NCBI RefSeq assembly: GCF_028554725.1
Contig: NC_071668.1
Location: forward strand, 2,666,001-2,730,000
Direction: 5' to 3'
Length of the DNA stretch: 64,000 bases
From: Zeugodacus cucurbitae
Taxonomy: Eukaryota > Arthropoda > Insecta > Diptera > Tephritidae
Position numbers and translations under genes: made by a program. The stretch's first letter is position 1, and each line of letters opens with the position of its first letter. A model generated the notes under the pieces. The model was not told the DNA's origin. It saw only the letters and a program-made list of their open reading frames with translations, and searched no databases. Below are positions 11,350 to 21,720 of this stretch, piece by piece.

Positions 11350-11638
11350 TATATTTGGTGGTGATGCGGTACTAGACGTTGTTGTATTTGTCGTTGGCGA
11401 TAGCGAATTAAAGAACGCGTGCGATTGGTTTGCTAACCTCTGACGAACTGTGCTTTGTTTCAATGCTTATGCTTTTACATCCTTACTTTGTTATATTCGT
11501 TAAGTTTTAGGAGAAAATACATGTAATGCGAAACTTAAGAAGTAGAGTACGAATAAATAATTATGTACAGTACAAATAAATGAATATAGTAAATAGTTAT
11601 GATAAATTATTATAATTAGTGTAGAGTGGTGATCTCCA
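11350..11638. other. Non-coding spacer between rosa mariner and Helitron
   Basis: AT-rich DNA without recognisable features. A (TA)n tract at 11639-11659 abuts the 5' end of the following Helitron. Confidence 0.5.
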
Positions 11639-11655
11639 CATATATATATATATAT

Positions 11656-12651
11656 ATACTACTATTATAAAATGAAAGATTTGTATGTATGTTTGTAATG
11701 AATAAGCTCAAAAACTACTGTGCCGATTTAAAAAATTCATTCACCATTCGAAAGCTACATTCACCTCGAATAACATATGCTATATTTATTGGTAGAATCT
11801 AAACATTTTGGAAATAGTTCCCAGGTGAGGGTATCAAAAAGACTCCTTGATGAGAGATCTTAATCTGAAACTGAAAATCGTCAAAATATTAGAAATTTAC
11901 AAGCTCGCTGCATAATCCGAGGGAAAAATATCGGACACCAAATGTAAACAAAAATATCACGTGACCTCGAATTGACATCACGTGATCTGGGCGGGCTCAA
12001 TGACTTGTAAACAAAAATATCACGTGTCCTTGAAATGACCTCACGTGATCAGGGTGGGGTCATTGACCTCATTCAAAAATGTAAACAAAAATAACACGTG
12101 GCCTTGAAATGACCTCACGTGATCAGCGTGGGGTCATAGACCTCACTTAATAATGTAAACAAAAATATCACGTGACCTTGATGTAACATCACGTGATCTG
12201 GGCGATGTCAATGACCTGTAAACAAAAATATCAAATGATCTTGAAATGTCATCACGTGATCAGGGTGGGGTCATTGATCTCATGGTAACCGGATATGATA
12301 TTACCGGAATCGGAAATGGGGTATCCGGAAACGCATATGGATAAATATATTGCCGGAACAGGAAATGGGGTGGCTGAATATTGGTTACTGTTCATAGAAG
12401 AAATCGTTATCGATATTGGTGTAAAGTTTTATTCCGCTATCTTCATCGAAAGACTAGAGGTCGTAATCTAGATTTAGCTCATTACAAATAAAATAGAATT
12501 TCATGCTCGAATTTTCTTCATTTTACTTTTTTAAATGAACCCACGCAAGAAACGGGAAGTATGTACATACATATGTATGGGAGCGTGCGTAAAAACATAT
12601 AACTTTTGAAATGTTTGTTTAAAACCGTGCGAAGCCGGAGCGGTCGGCTAG
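11656..12651 (+). mobile_element. Non-autonomous Helitron carrying CACGTG minisatellite (copy 1)
   Basis: The 5' part (CTACTATTATAAAATGAAAG, then AATAAGCTCAAAAACTACTG and GAAAGCTACATTCACC) is the conserved Helitron start found in many insects. The 3' end is GTGCGAAGCCGGAGCGGTC followed by GGCTAG at 12651, with AGCCG and CGGCT able to pair just before the terminal CTAG and a T following. CTAG preceded by a small hairpin and followed by T is the Helitron 3' signature. The interior has no Rep/helicase gene. It holds a minisatellite and a degenerate CCGGAA repeat. The same internal and 3' sequences recur at 51386-52816. Confidence 0.8.
11944..12285. repeat. 63/74 bp minisatellite with paired CACGTG motifs
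   Basis: Five units begin with GTAAACAAAAATATCACGTG or a variant at 11944, 12007, 12081, 12155 and 12218. Spacing alternates between 63 and 74 bases because of an 11-base insertion, CTCACTCAAAAAT-like. Each unit has two CACGTG palindromes in its ideal form, one after AAAAATAT and one before ATCWGGGTGGGGTCA. Nine intact CACGTG cores are present. Confidence 0.9.
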
Positions 12652-12703
12652 TATATACATATAAAGAGTATTTGCTTAGATACCTCACATATTAACCGAA
12701 ATA
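12652..12703 (-). repeat. DINE-like repeat, left part of interrupted copy
   Basis: CACATATTAACCGAAATA ends here at a TA dinucleotide. The uninterrupted version near 31832 reads CACATATTAACCGATATATAC, so this is the left flank of the mariner insertion that follows. Confidence 0.6.
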
Positions 12704-13345
12704 CTAAGTTGGCAAGTATCTCTATTCCGCTGTTTTGTCTTTTGAATTTCGCGGCTATGACATAACCTACAAAACGACGCTATGCATGATTAGTTTGGAT
12801 ATTGTGTTCAACAGTTACAGACGTGTAAACATGGAGTTCACTAACGCCGAAATTCGCGCTATTTTAAATATTTCCTTCGTTAAAAGCAAATCCGCTATAG
12901 AAACGTTCAGTGAGATTAATGGTGTTTTTGGGGATGGTACTCTATCACTATCACTATCACGGTCGTGGCCAGTGAATCGTCCCAAACAGTGGCCCAGCCG
13001 GGATTGACGGCCAGGAAGGTTTTGCTGTGTGTTTGGTGCGATTGGAAAGGAATTATCCACTATGAGCTGCTCCCATATGGCCAAACGCTTAATTCTATCA
13101 ACTACAGCGAACAACTGGAACGCTTGAAGCAGGCGATCGACCAGAAGCGTTCCAACAGGACACACTTCGTTGATGACTCGTCAGACGCTACGGGAGCTCG
13201 AATGTGAGGTTTTATCGCATCCACCATATAGTTCGGACATAGCGCCACCAGTTCCTGTCCATGGAGAAGTTGCGGTCTAGATCACTGTAACACATTTTAT
13301 AAATCATTAAATAAAGAGCAGAAAAGGAGATAATTGCCAACCAAA
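12704..13345 (+). mobile_element. Internally deleted mariner (642 bp) nested in DINE-like repeat
   Basis: Inverted ends are CTAAGTTGGCAAGTATCTC at 12704 and, on the other strand, TTTGGTTGGCAATTATCTCC ending at 13345. TA flanks each side. Removing the element and one TA rebuilds CCGAAATATACGGTA, which matches the uninterrupted repeat at 31845. The element is about half the usual 1.3 kb because internal transposase sequence has been lost. It may still be mobilisable in trans if a matching transposase exists. Confidence 0.8.
12830..13262 (+). pseudogene. Mariner transposase remnant, both ends of catalytic core lost
   Basis: The N-terminus MEFTNAEIRAILN begins at 12831 and resembles the first helix-turn-helix of irritans/mellifera-like mariners. 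The frame then jumps to the middle of the protein: QPGLTARKVLLCVWCDWKG and ELLPYGQTLNS from about 12993, then IDQKR near 13137. A further shift of frame leads to TRQTLRELECEVLSHPPYS near 13175 and stops before the DYHLF motif. The first catalytic Asp and the third are missing through deletions, and the second block is damaged. No function as a transposase is possible. Confidence 0.85.
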
Positions 13346-13700
13346 TATACGGTAAATAAAGTCCACTGTAGGTTTGAAAAACCGTATATAAGGTATAAGG
13401 GGGCTAGAGGAAGTGCCAGTTTTATCAGAGAGCCACACTATTAAAAGAAACACTCCACTCTGCTTTCAATTTCTATAGAATATGTGAAAGATTTTAGATA
13501 ATTTCTGTAAAAAGTTAGCCACGGGGGCTGAGGTGCTTATATTCGATATCTGAGGGCTTGAAAAGTTATGGTCCGATTTCGGCGATTTTTGGAATGTATC
13601 TTGAATGATATCTTCACTGAATTTATAAGGTAAACGAATAAGATCGACCTCGAAATGGTTGTATAAGTAAAGTAGGCGTGGTTGTGAACAAAAATCTTCA
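13346..13700 (-). repeat. DINE-like repeat, right part of interrupted copy
   Basis: This stretch continues the repeat broken by the mariner. It contains TAAAGTCCACTG, TCCGATTTCGGCGATTTTT and AGTAGGCGTGGTTGTGAAC, which are the reverse complement of phrases at 3050-3290 and match 31720-32930 in direct orientation. Confidence 0.6.
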
Positions 13701-16439
13701 TGTTATTGCCCACTTTCGTTTAATTAGTGCGATGGCATACCTGCAGCTGTCTAAGCATACACACTGCTTGCTCTAAAACATATCAGCAATCAAAGTAGTT
13801 AATGAGCTTAACTTGCTAATTATATTAGTAGTGACATAACACTGTAAGTGTGTGTGTGTATGTGTGGCAGACTTAGAGAATTTCATTATAATGTTTATAT
13901 ATATAATTTATTACAGGAACGCATATGAACCCTACTGTAAAACGGAAAAATAGTCTGGAAAATAATATTAAAAATTTTAAATGCATAGAATCATCAAACT
14001 AGTTACATAAATACTCGCTTAGAATCACAAATAAACTGGACCGAAAATAACTAGTACTGGTAATAGTTACTTCAATGACTTATTTTACCGGACTTGATTT
14101 ATTTATTACAAAAAAGAAAGTGTGCTTTCTTTGAAAATAGCTCAAAAAACAGTTCAGGTTTACAGTTAGCTCATTTCACTACCGGGTGTTTTCTAAAAAC
14201 TTTTGCTTCCACAAATTATGAGCATGTGGCATCCACGAGCACGCTAACGTCACTCATACGCCGTGTTTTTCCATGAACTACACATGAAACTAATCCTCGA
14301 CGCGAATTATGGCAACGACTCTCTTCCCTTACAGGCGTGTTTGTGTCACTTGCTTTAACGCTGCCGCGCACGTACTTGCCACATTTGCTTACGTGGCAGC
14401 ACATCAGAGCGTTTAGCACAACTTCAACACGCTCGCGACAAGCAAAAGCACTCACCCGCTTGGCAGCTTTATGAAATTCGCAGGAAAAGTAGCAAAAGCG
14501 GCAGCAGCGACGAACATAATTTCGACGAAAAACGGATTTCGCTAATGTCACATGCAACTCGAGGGCAATGAGTGAAAATTATCTGGTGCAAAACTTTCGC
14601 TACAGTTGCGAGCGCATTTAGCGCGGAGCAAAGCACGTGCGCTCACACACACACACACACACTGCGAAGCGCATATGAGTTAATAGAAATTGTTGCAATG
14701 ACACGTCTCAGACCATACGAACGCCCTCCCCAAAAGACGCTGCAAGCCCCACTGCCTTTCTCGAATGTCTGCCGCTGCTTGTTTATGCGCTGATGAAACT
14801 TTATGAACCGTTATGCGAGTGACAACATGCAGGTTGACATCAATTATCAGCGCCTTTTTCCTGGAGACGGCGACGGCGACAGCGCTTTTTAGTGAAAATG
14901 TCAAGCTGTCACTGGCGGCGCTCACGTCAATAGCACGCTTGTATGAGCGGCAGGCAGCTGAGGAGGACTGCAATTATTTAAAGAGTAAATAAAATAATTA
15001 TTTTAATTTGTGGCGCTCACCAGCCACTCGAGAGCGTTGCACGAGCGTCTGAGTGTCGTGATCGCGTGCAACACGCAGCCACCGCAACGCTGTTTACATA
15101 CGAACATAAAACCGTTAAGTTGTCGTTAGTGCGCGTAATAAACGAGTTGGCCACTGCAGCGGTCCGGCAGACACGATGAGCAGTCAGCAAGTTGATAGAC
15201 ACGCAGCGTGTCTGCCAAGAGCAACGGCGTTAAGTAGTCTTACGTCACGTAAGCAAATACACGTAAATCGCATGCAACTGTACATAGGTTAATGGCACAG
15301 TTAGTGCGACGCCGTCTTGAATTTCTTAATTTCTGCTACACCGTTAAGCCAGAGCGCGCCCCCTCTACCACTGGCTGCGTCACGCGGTCATGCCCCACAA
15401 TTTACGCTGCAGTTAATCACTACAATTAAGTCGCTTTGTATGCTGCCTGTATGTGTGTGCCGCCGCCATCTTGATCTGCGCATCTATCCAATTAGTGGCC
15501 GCCAAATATGCCACAAATTCGCAAAGTGGCATATTCACTGTGTGCGCGTCGCTTTAGCTCAGCCTCATTTACGCTCATAATAAAATGCAATAAATATGTA
15601 GATTTCATTTAAGTTTTAGCCTGAGCGCACCGAGGCTATTAACGCTAAGCAGCACTCGCATTGCACACATATCGCTTAATTAATATTAAAGGCAAACAAC
15701 AACATCCACACATAGACATGTATGCATAACATAACCCTCATAATATCTGCTGAAAGTTATGCGTTGCTTATACACACACGTACATATGTAGAACTAAGCG
15801 AGTGTACTCTATGTTATACTCATACTAATTACTAACACACACACGCATTCTCTATATGTGCATAGCTACCTCGTGTGAATCTAAGCAACTACATTGCCAG
15901 CGAAGCTTTCACTTTCACTATGCCAAAGGAGTAGAAGACGTGTGCCTTTCAGCCCCGTTGTTTCACCAATGATGTCTATATTTCGCCTGCGTGTATGTGT
16001 GTGTGCGCTGGGTTATACGAAACTCAAGGCTAAATAGCGCACAATAAACTAGCTATGCAAATACACAATTATGGCAAGTGTAGTAGGGATATCCATACAG
16101 GGTACCGTTGAAGGTATATAAGTTCTTTGAAGGTGACAACTACTAAATCAAAACAAGTATAAAAAGGATTAACGTATGCCTTGGTGTACGAATCAGACAC
16201 GATTTCTAAGTTCTCATTACCTTACTAAAGCTACAAGACATAATAAATTATCCCTCATAAGACTTTTAAAATTACCATACTACAAGACGTTTGGAAGTGG
16301 CATATCGACGAAGAATAAGATATGCTTACGGATATTTATCGATAATATGGGTTTTTAACCCTAATTCCAAAGAAGTGCTCTTCCAAGCCACAAATGAGAA
16401 CAAAGTAGGTTTAGAGAATTTTTGTTTCCAATAAACTGT
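13701..16439. other. Non-coding DNA with (CA)n
   Basis: No gene is supported. (CA)n occurs at 14645-14662, and smaller CA runs lie near 15772 and 15837. The segment 14400-15300 is moderately GC-rich with overlapping open frames on both strands, which I read as chance. Confidence 0.5.
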
Positions 16440-16583
16440 AATTTTTATTGATATACATAATACTAGATGAAATTCAGTAATCCTGAAATAAATATATATA
16501 AAATAATATCACGTGATTAATATATCACATCACAGATGATAAACAACACTATATCTCATTTCAACAATGGATTATAAGAAAGT
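16440..16583. repeat. Single unit related to the 6.4-7.3 kb array
   Basis: CAGTAATCCTGAAATAAA, then AATATCACGTGATTAATATATC, CACATCACAG and CAATGGATTATAAGAAAG parallel the order found at 6510-6645 (GTAATTCTGAAATGAAA, ATATCACGTG, CACATCACAG, GAATGGATTATTATAAAG). It ends where the RTE fragment begins. Confidence 0.65.
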
Positions 16584-17409
16584 ATCATTATCAGCCTCAG
16601 CTCGTTTGGCGATGTTTCGTCATGGAGGCTGAATTTTCCGACTGTTGTGCCAAAGACACCTTCTTTACCCACCCTAGCGTTGAAATCGCCAAGCACGATT
16701 TTGACATCGTGGCGGGGGCAGCGCTCATAGGTACGTTCTAGGCGCTCATAGAAGGTATCTTTGATCACTTCGTCCTTCTCTTCCGTCGGGGCGTGGGCGC
16801 AAATCAGCGATATGTTGAAGAACCTCGCTTTGATGCGGATTGTGGCTAGACGTTCATCCACCGGAGTGAATGCCAGGACTCGACGACGGAGCCTCTCTCC
16901 CACCACGAATCCCACACCGAATTTGCGTTCCTTTATATGGCCGCTGTAGTAGATGTTACAAGGACCCACCTTCTTCCGTCCTTGTCCCGTCCACCGCATT
17001 TTTTGGATTGCGGTGATGTCAGCCTTTACTCTTACGAGGACATCAACCAGCTGGGCAGAGACATTCCAGGTGCATGCCCTTAAATCATAGTCCTTTATAC
17101 GTTTGCTGTGATAGTCATCAAAATTGGGGTTCCTTATCCGAAGCTGTTGCTTCCTATTCATTGGTTATTCGTTTTTATGTGCTGGGTCCCAAACCCTACG
17201 CACAACCGCATAAGCGGGATTCGCCTTCTCACTTTAGCTCACCTCCAAACGGATGTCTGTTCTCTACCCAGAGGATTCTTGGTCTAAGACCGGAAGTCGT
17301 GAGCTGCATGAGTCACATGCAAAAGAATCGTCCCTGGCCACTCCCAAGTGAATGGCAGTCAGAAACTTTCCTCACTTACGTGAACTACTACATACGAATC
17401 CATCCTCCC
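16584..17409 (-). mobile_element. RTE-like retroelement, 5' half only (copy 2)
   Basis: Read on the minus strand, the copy starts with the same leader as copy 1 (17409 down to 17162, about 250 bases), followed by an endonuclease-coding region. It breaks off near 16584, inside the endonuclease. Loss of the 3' half is unusual for target-primed retroelements, which normally lose their 5' end, so a later deletion or rearrangement is likely. Confidence 0.8.
16586..17161 (-). pseudogene. AP-like endonuclease domain of RTE element, truncated
   Basis: The frame begins MNRKQQLRIRN at 17161, directly after the leader. It then shows RACTWNV, ITAIQKMRWTGQG, FGVGFVVGERLRR, ISLICAHAPTEEKDE and KIVLGDFNARVGKEG, the order seen in apurinic-like endonucleases of RTE elements (often annotated in insect genomes as 'craniofacial development protein 2-like'). 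The metal-binding Glu normally present in the IQE motif is Lys here (IQKMRW), which should abolish nicking, while GDFNA is intact. The frame leaves retroelement sequence after NELRLI, so the C-terminal part of the endonuclease with its SDH motif is missing. It is dead on two grounds. Confidence 0.88.
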
Positions 17410-20400
17410 ACAAGCAATCACACCCTTTTGAAACTGGCTCTATTAATGTTCTTTAAGAAAACGCTCAACGGTCATTCTTTCAACTTCTTTGAAGCATATA
17501 TACCTTGATGACCAAATTTCTTCGCCGGATAACATAATAATTGAAGAAGTTCAAAACCACATGGCATGCACCGGAAGCTTGATTGGCCCTTTTATATGTT
17601 TTCCTTAGACTCTCCGTTTATAGATATAATACTGCCAGAGTTCTCAAATTACAAGAGAAGTAACATGTTGAGCTTGTGAATCAATAATTTCAAGACAGGA
17701 TCACTCTTTGTCTTTCCCTTGAAAGAAGAAGTTCACTGCGCTCTATATATGTAAATTTACCACTTTATGATGCTCCAAAAGAGGCGGTCATCACTAAATT
17801 GTCGCCTATGTGAAAATACAATTATTGTTGCATGGAATATGACCTGAATATGACTTCAACGACTCTTTCTACTTAATTCAAGAATGTTGCGATCAAAACT
17901 GAAAAATATGGAATAAAATGCAACAACAGTGAATATTTTTACTTAAGCAACGCACTGCCGATAGGTCTGAAGCACCCTGTATACTCAGAATACATTCAAT
18001 GTAATAAATGGCAGAGCATATAACGCGCATACAAGACACCCACACACTCATTCTCCTTCACTCCCACACTAACGCAAGTAACACAATTTAATCGTTCATA
18101 ATATTAGCAGAAATAAACATAATTTATGCCAAAGCTACGCGCCATCAACAAAGATAAAACCACATTAGATGCCATTGCGCTGCGGAATTACGCTGCCATT
18201 GCGGCCAGTGCCACACTGCCACATAGCGAAGCGCTTGCCAAGGCTACTAATTGAAACTATGGATGCGCAACGCTGATAGTGACAACAAGCGAGAGAAGAC
18301 TAAGTGGGCGGCGCGAAGGGAGTGGGAGACAAAAGAAATTCGCACAGCAAAATATTAACGCTATTAACGCCTTATTTTCTTCGTTCTATGTCTTCGTCAC
18401 TGTGTGTGTGTATGTGTGAGTTTATGTTAGTTGCAACATTGAGTTGAAATGGCAATGGTGTTGGCGTTTGGCGTTGGCGTCTGCCGGGAAGCGCACATTG
18501 GCATAAATTTTGCACTCATCTTGACGCCAATTGTACACTTAACCTATTAAAATGTCATGAATCAAGCGGATAAGCCGAAATAGAAACGACTAGAAGTGAG
18601 AGAAAATATACAAAAATTGCGGCACAAGTGGCTGCTGCAAATTCGGTAGGTGGCGTTGTGGCACATCCGTAGCATGCACAGCTGGCATGTTCATTGTCCG
18701 CCACAGACTTGGCACATAAATTACATATTTTTATAGTGTTGTTTCGGAGCTTGTTGGAAGCGCACACCAACATACAAACTCGAACACACACAAGCCAGTA
18801 GCGCTCGCAAGTATTGCTGTTGCCGTTGCCGTGGCACAACCTACCGCTGTCTGTTGCACAAGAAAATATGCACAAGTGGAGTGCGCACGGCTGCAGTCAA
18901 CACTTATTCAAATGGCAACAACGTTTTGGCACCTATTCAACTCGCATATTTCCCAGAAATTCACTCACCACCGCCTCTTCGTTGTGTCGCTGATAGACTC
19001 TCGACAAAGCCGGTGCCCGTAATGGAGGCTGCCAGCGCAAGCACTGCTGCAGCCATTCATTTCACTTGAACGAATTCCACTTCTTCTTCTTCCACTGACT
19101 GCACTGCCTTGCCACAGCCATGTGGCATAACATTTTATGTAGAAAAAAAACAACAACAACAACAGTAACTAGAATAAAAGTCACATAAAAGCCTTCGACA
19201 GCTGCGGCGAAGGGGTGAAAGCGGCGCGCGGAGGGGGCACATATGAAATCTCGACAGCCTACATGCCGCTGATGTGGCAACATAGTGGCGCTAGTGTGCA
19301 ACATGAAAATGATGTGTGGTAGAGACAAGTGGCAGGTGGCAGGCAGCGCGGCGCATAACTGCATCAGCAAATATGCCTCATACGAATTCCTGTGACCCGT
19401 GAAAAAAGCGCCAAAAAAAAAAGAAAAAATAACAACAACACAAAAAGAATGTGCTAAAAAACGCTTTCCAATATACACAAGTCAAACTCAGTGCCAACAC
19501 TTGCTACACTTGCGGCATGCAACACATTGGTTGTTGACAATGCGGTATTGGCTCCACAGCGCGCGCTAGACACACACACGAACACACGCGCCGCGGCGCT
19601 GCATGCAACCTTGCAATTGATTGCGAAATTTTTTACGGACTCATTTTTACGCTTTTGGCGCTGTCGACGCCGCTGCCGCATCGCCATGGGGTGCACGCGT
19701 TTTTATGAGTCGCAACATATTTTCAGTCACACGAGCACTCATTCACATATACCGAGAGCGTGGCGAACGCAATCTCGTCGAATTTATGTGCGTATAAAGG
19801 TGTTAACATATTTGGTGTGAAACATTTTTTGGCCACGACAATGAAGGACACGAGCGCGCGCGCACCCCAGCCACAATGTAGTTGCAACAATATAACGCGC
19901 GTATTTGCCGCCACCGCCGTCGCCGCTGCCATGGCGTATGAGTGATATATTGTATTAAAAATCACTCTGTGCCGTTATTTTTATTTATTTCATTCCTTTT
20001 ACGCCATAATATTTTGCATACACACACGCACAGCCATTTCACCTGCGGCATTCAGCAGCGTTGCCACCTTGTAATAACGCTTTTGTTTGTGTACTTTCCA
20101 TTTGTATGTGGGTTTTCATGGCATTCGCGCGCTGACATTGTACACAAATGCCACATTGTTTGTTAACTTGTAGCGGTCGGCCTTTTATTTTCCATTTGGC
20201 CATGCTCTCACGCGTGTATTTATGTCTGTGAATTGCTGTTTTATTAAGAATTTCTGTACATTGCAATATTTTTCACACTTGAGTGCACATAAACTCCATC
20301 CATGACCCGAGGCATGCGGCAGCATCAAATGAATGAATGCATAAAATCGTTCGGCCATAAAGGTGGGAAATATTCGCCAAAAAACAGCGCAAAACAGCGA

Positions 20401-20870
20401 ATTGCTATAAATAATAAAATGTGAATTTATAGGGCAGCACTATTTCTTCTATAATTTAATGTGGCACTTGAGCGAAGAAGTAGCTCTCTCATACTCCCTG
20501 TGATAGCGTCATTTTGCAATTTGTGTAAATTCATAAATTTTGAATTTATTATCGCGTGTGTTTGTCGGAAATTTCCAATGACTTTGAATAGCAATCTATT
20601 TTTATACCAATCTATTTTACACGTTTTGGAATAAGAAGAGAAAATTTAGGGTGTATATTACTCCGGACTCTACATAGTTGTAGCGTGCACGAGATAAATG
20701 TAACGGTTTAAAAATAAATCAGAAATATTGATACAGATAATCAAATATTTGAGCAGAAAAATAGAGTACAGGAAAGTGAATAACACAAAGAAAGACTTTC
20801 AATTAAGTCTATAACAAAAAATCATGACTCAAAATATTTTTGCGATTTTAATAACTTTCTTATGGAGTAG
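17410..20870. other. Non-coding DNA with small open frames
   Basis: Composition is mixed and simple repeats are frequent ((CA)n near 19571, (AAC)n near 19151). A 42-codon frame at 18126 is described separately. No conserved domain is visible in the longer frames (for example minus 19062-19478), which overlap frames on the other strand. Confidence 0.45.
18126..18254 (+). other. Candidate 42-aa small ORF, unrecognised
   Basis: The frame begins MPKLRAINKDKTTLDAIALR, is alanine-rich toward its C-terminus and ends at TGA. Codon choice is GC-ending in the middle part, unlike most of the surrounding DNA. There is no signal peptide, membrane segment or known motif. No promoter, splice site or close poly-A signal ties it to a transcript, so chance is the simplest explanation. 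Confidence 0.12.
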
Positions 20871-20879
20871 GTTGATATA

Positions 20880-21720
20880 GTGGATGCCAGATGACGCGCC
20901 TAGTTTATGAGAAGGCTCATCAAGACAGGAACCCCCTTACGTTACCATGTTCTCTCCGAACCACTATGTGGCGCTGATAAAGTTAAACAATCCAAAAAGT
21001 TTTGTAACTTCCGAGAGAGCGTCATGAAAACCGCGACCGATAGTTGGAAATATTTTCATAAACAAAACCTCTCAGTCGCGTTGAAGTTATACTACTGTTG
21101 CTTCTTCTTATACATCTTAACAGCTTCTACAGTAATCAATATATGGTATCCCTAGTCAACCGACGTTCTTTCTAATCAGACAGCGATCTCATACAAAAAT
21201 TCTTATGCCAATCCCTTTAGATTCCAATAGTCGCCATGTGCGGTCCTTACTCCACTCAGTTCCAGTTTGTCTGCTTGTTGAGTATGGCTGCTCCCCAGAG
21301 GAAAACACGCTTAAATTATGAGAGACAGTCCTTTGTGAAGTCAGAATCACCCATTGACAAAGCGACCTTCAACCTAATACAAATCTCCAGAAATTTCACT
21401 TCTACATATATCGACTAGTTCGCTCAGTTAATAAAAAAATTGAGGTCTTAGGAATCTTTGTCTCGCAACGGCGGTGCATTTCGGAAGAAAGTGATGAGAT
21501 GATTCCACCTCATGCTCTTCGAAGTAACTTCTGCAGCTAGCATCCGCTAAGAGTAAGTCAGGGTTTGTTTGCACCGAGTTTGATCTACTGATAACCAGGA
21601 GCATGTACATTCCCTCTTTATCGAAAACTAAATATAAGCAAGCGTAACCGCTTAATTCGTCTAGTTCACTGAGTCCTAGAAACCATTGCAATTTTATCGC
21701 CAATAGGAAGGCCCGCTAAT
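20880..21720 (-). mobile_element. Remnant of a second non-LTR retroelement
   Basis: On the minus strand, 21703-21430 encodes a tail with CRSYFEEHEVESSHHFLPKC, a degraded CxxC...HxxxxC cluster like that at the C-terminus of many insect non-LTR polyproteins, followed by ARQRFL. The second Cys of the usual pattern is Tyr. At 20936-20990 the sequence TACGTTACCATGTTCTCTCC, then GAACCACTATGTGGC, is similar to 31590-31630 (CACACTGCCATATCCTCTCT, then GAACCACTCTGTGGCC). The copy is broken by stops and shifts. The clade is not assignable. Confidence 0.55.

Noticed and set aside
11639..12300. CRISPR-like array
   Set aside because: Regular repeats are present, but the spacers are also repeated, the repeats are degenerate, and the setting is a Helitron in an insect genome.
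18126..18254. 42-codon frame as a confident small protein
   Set aside because: Kept only as a weak candidate, because length and composition are within chance and nothing marks a transcript.
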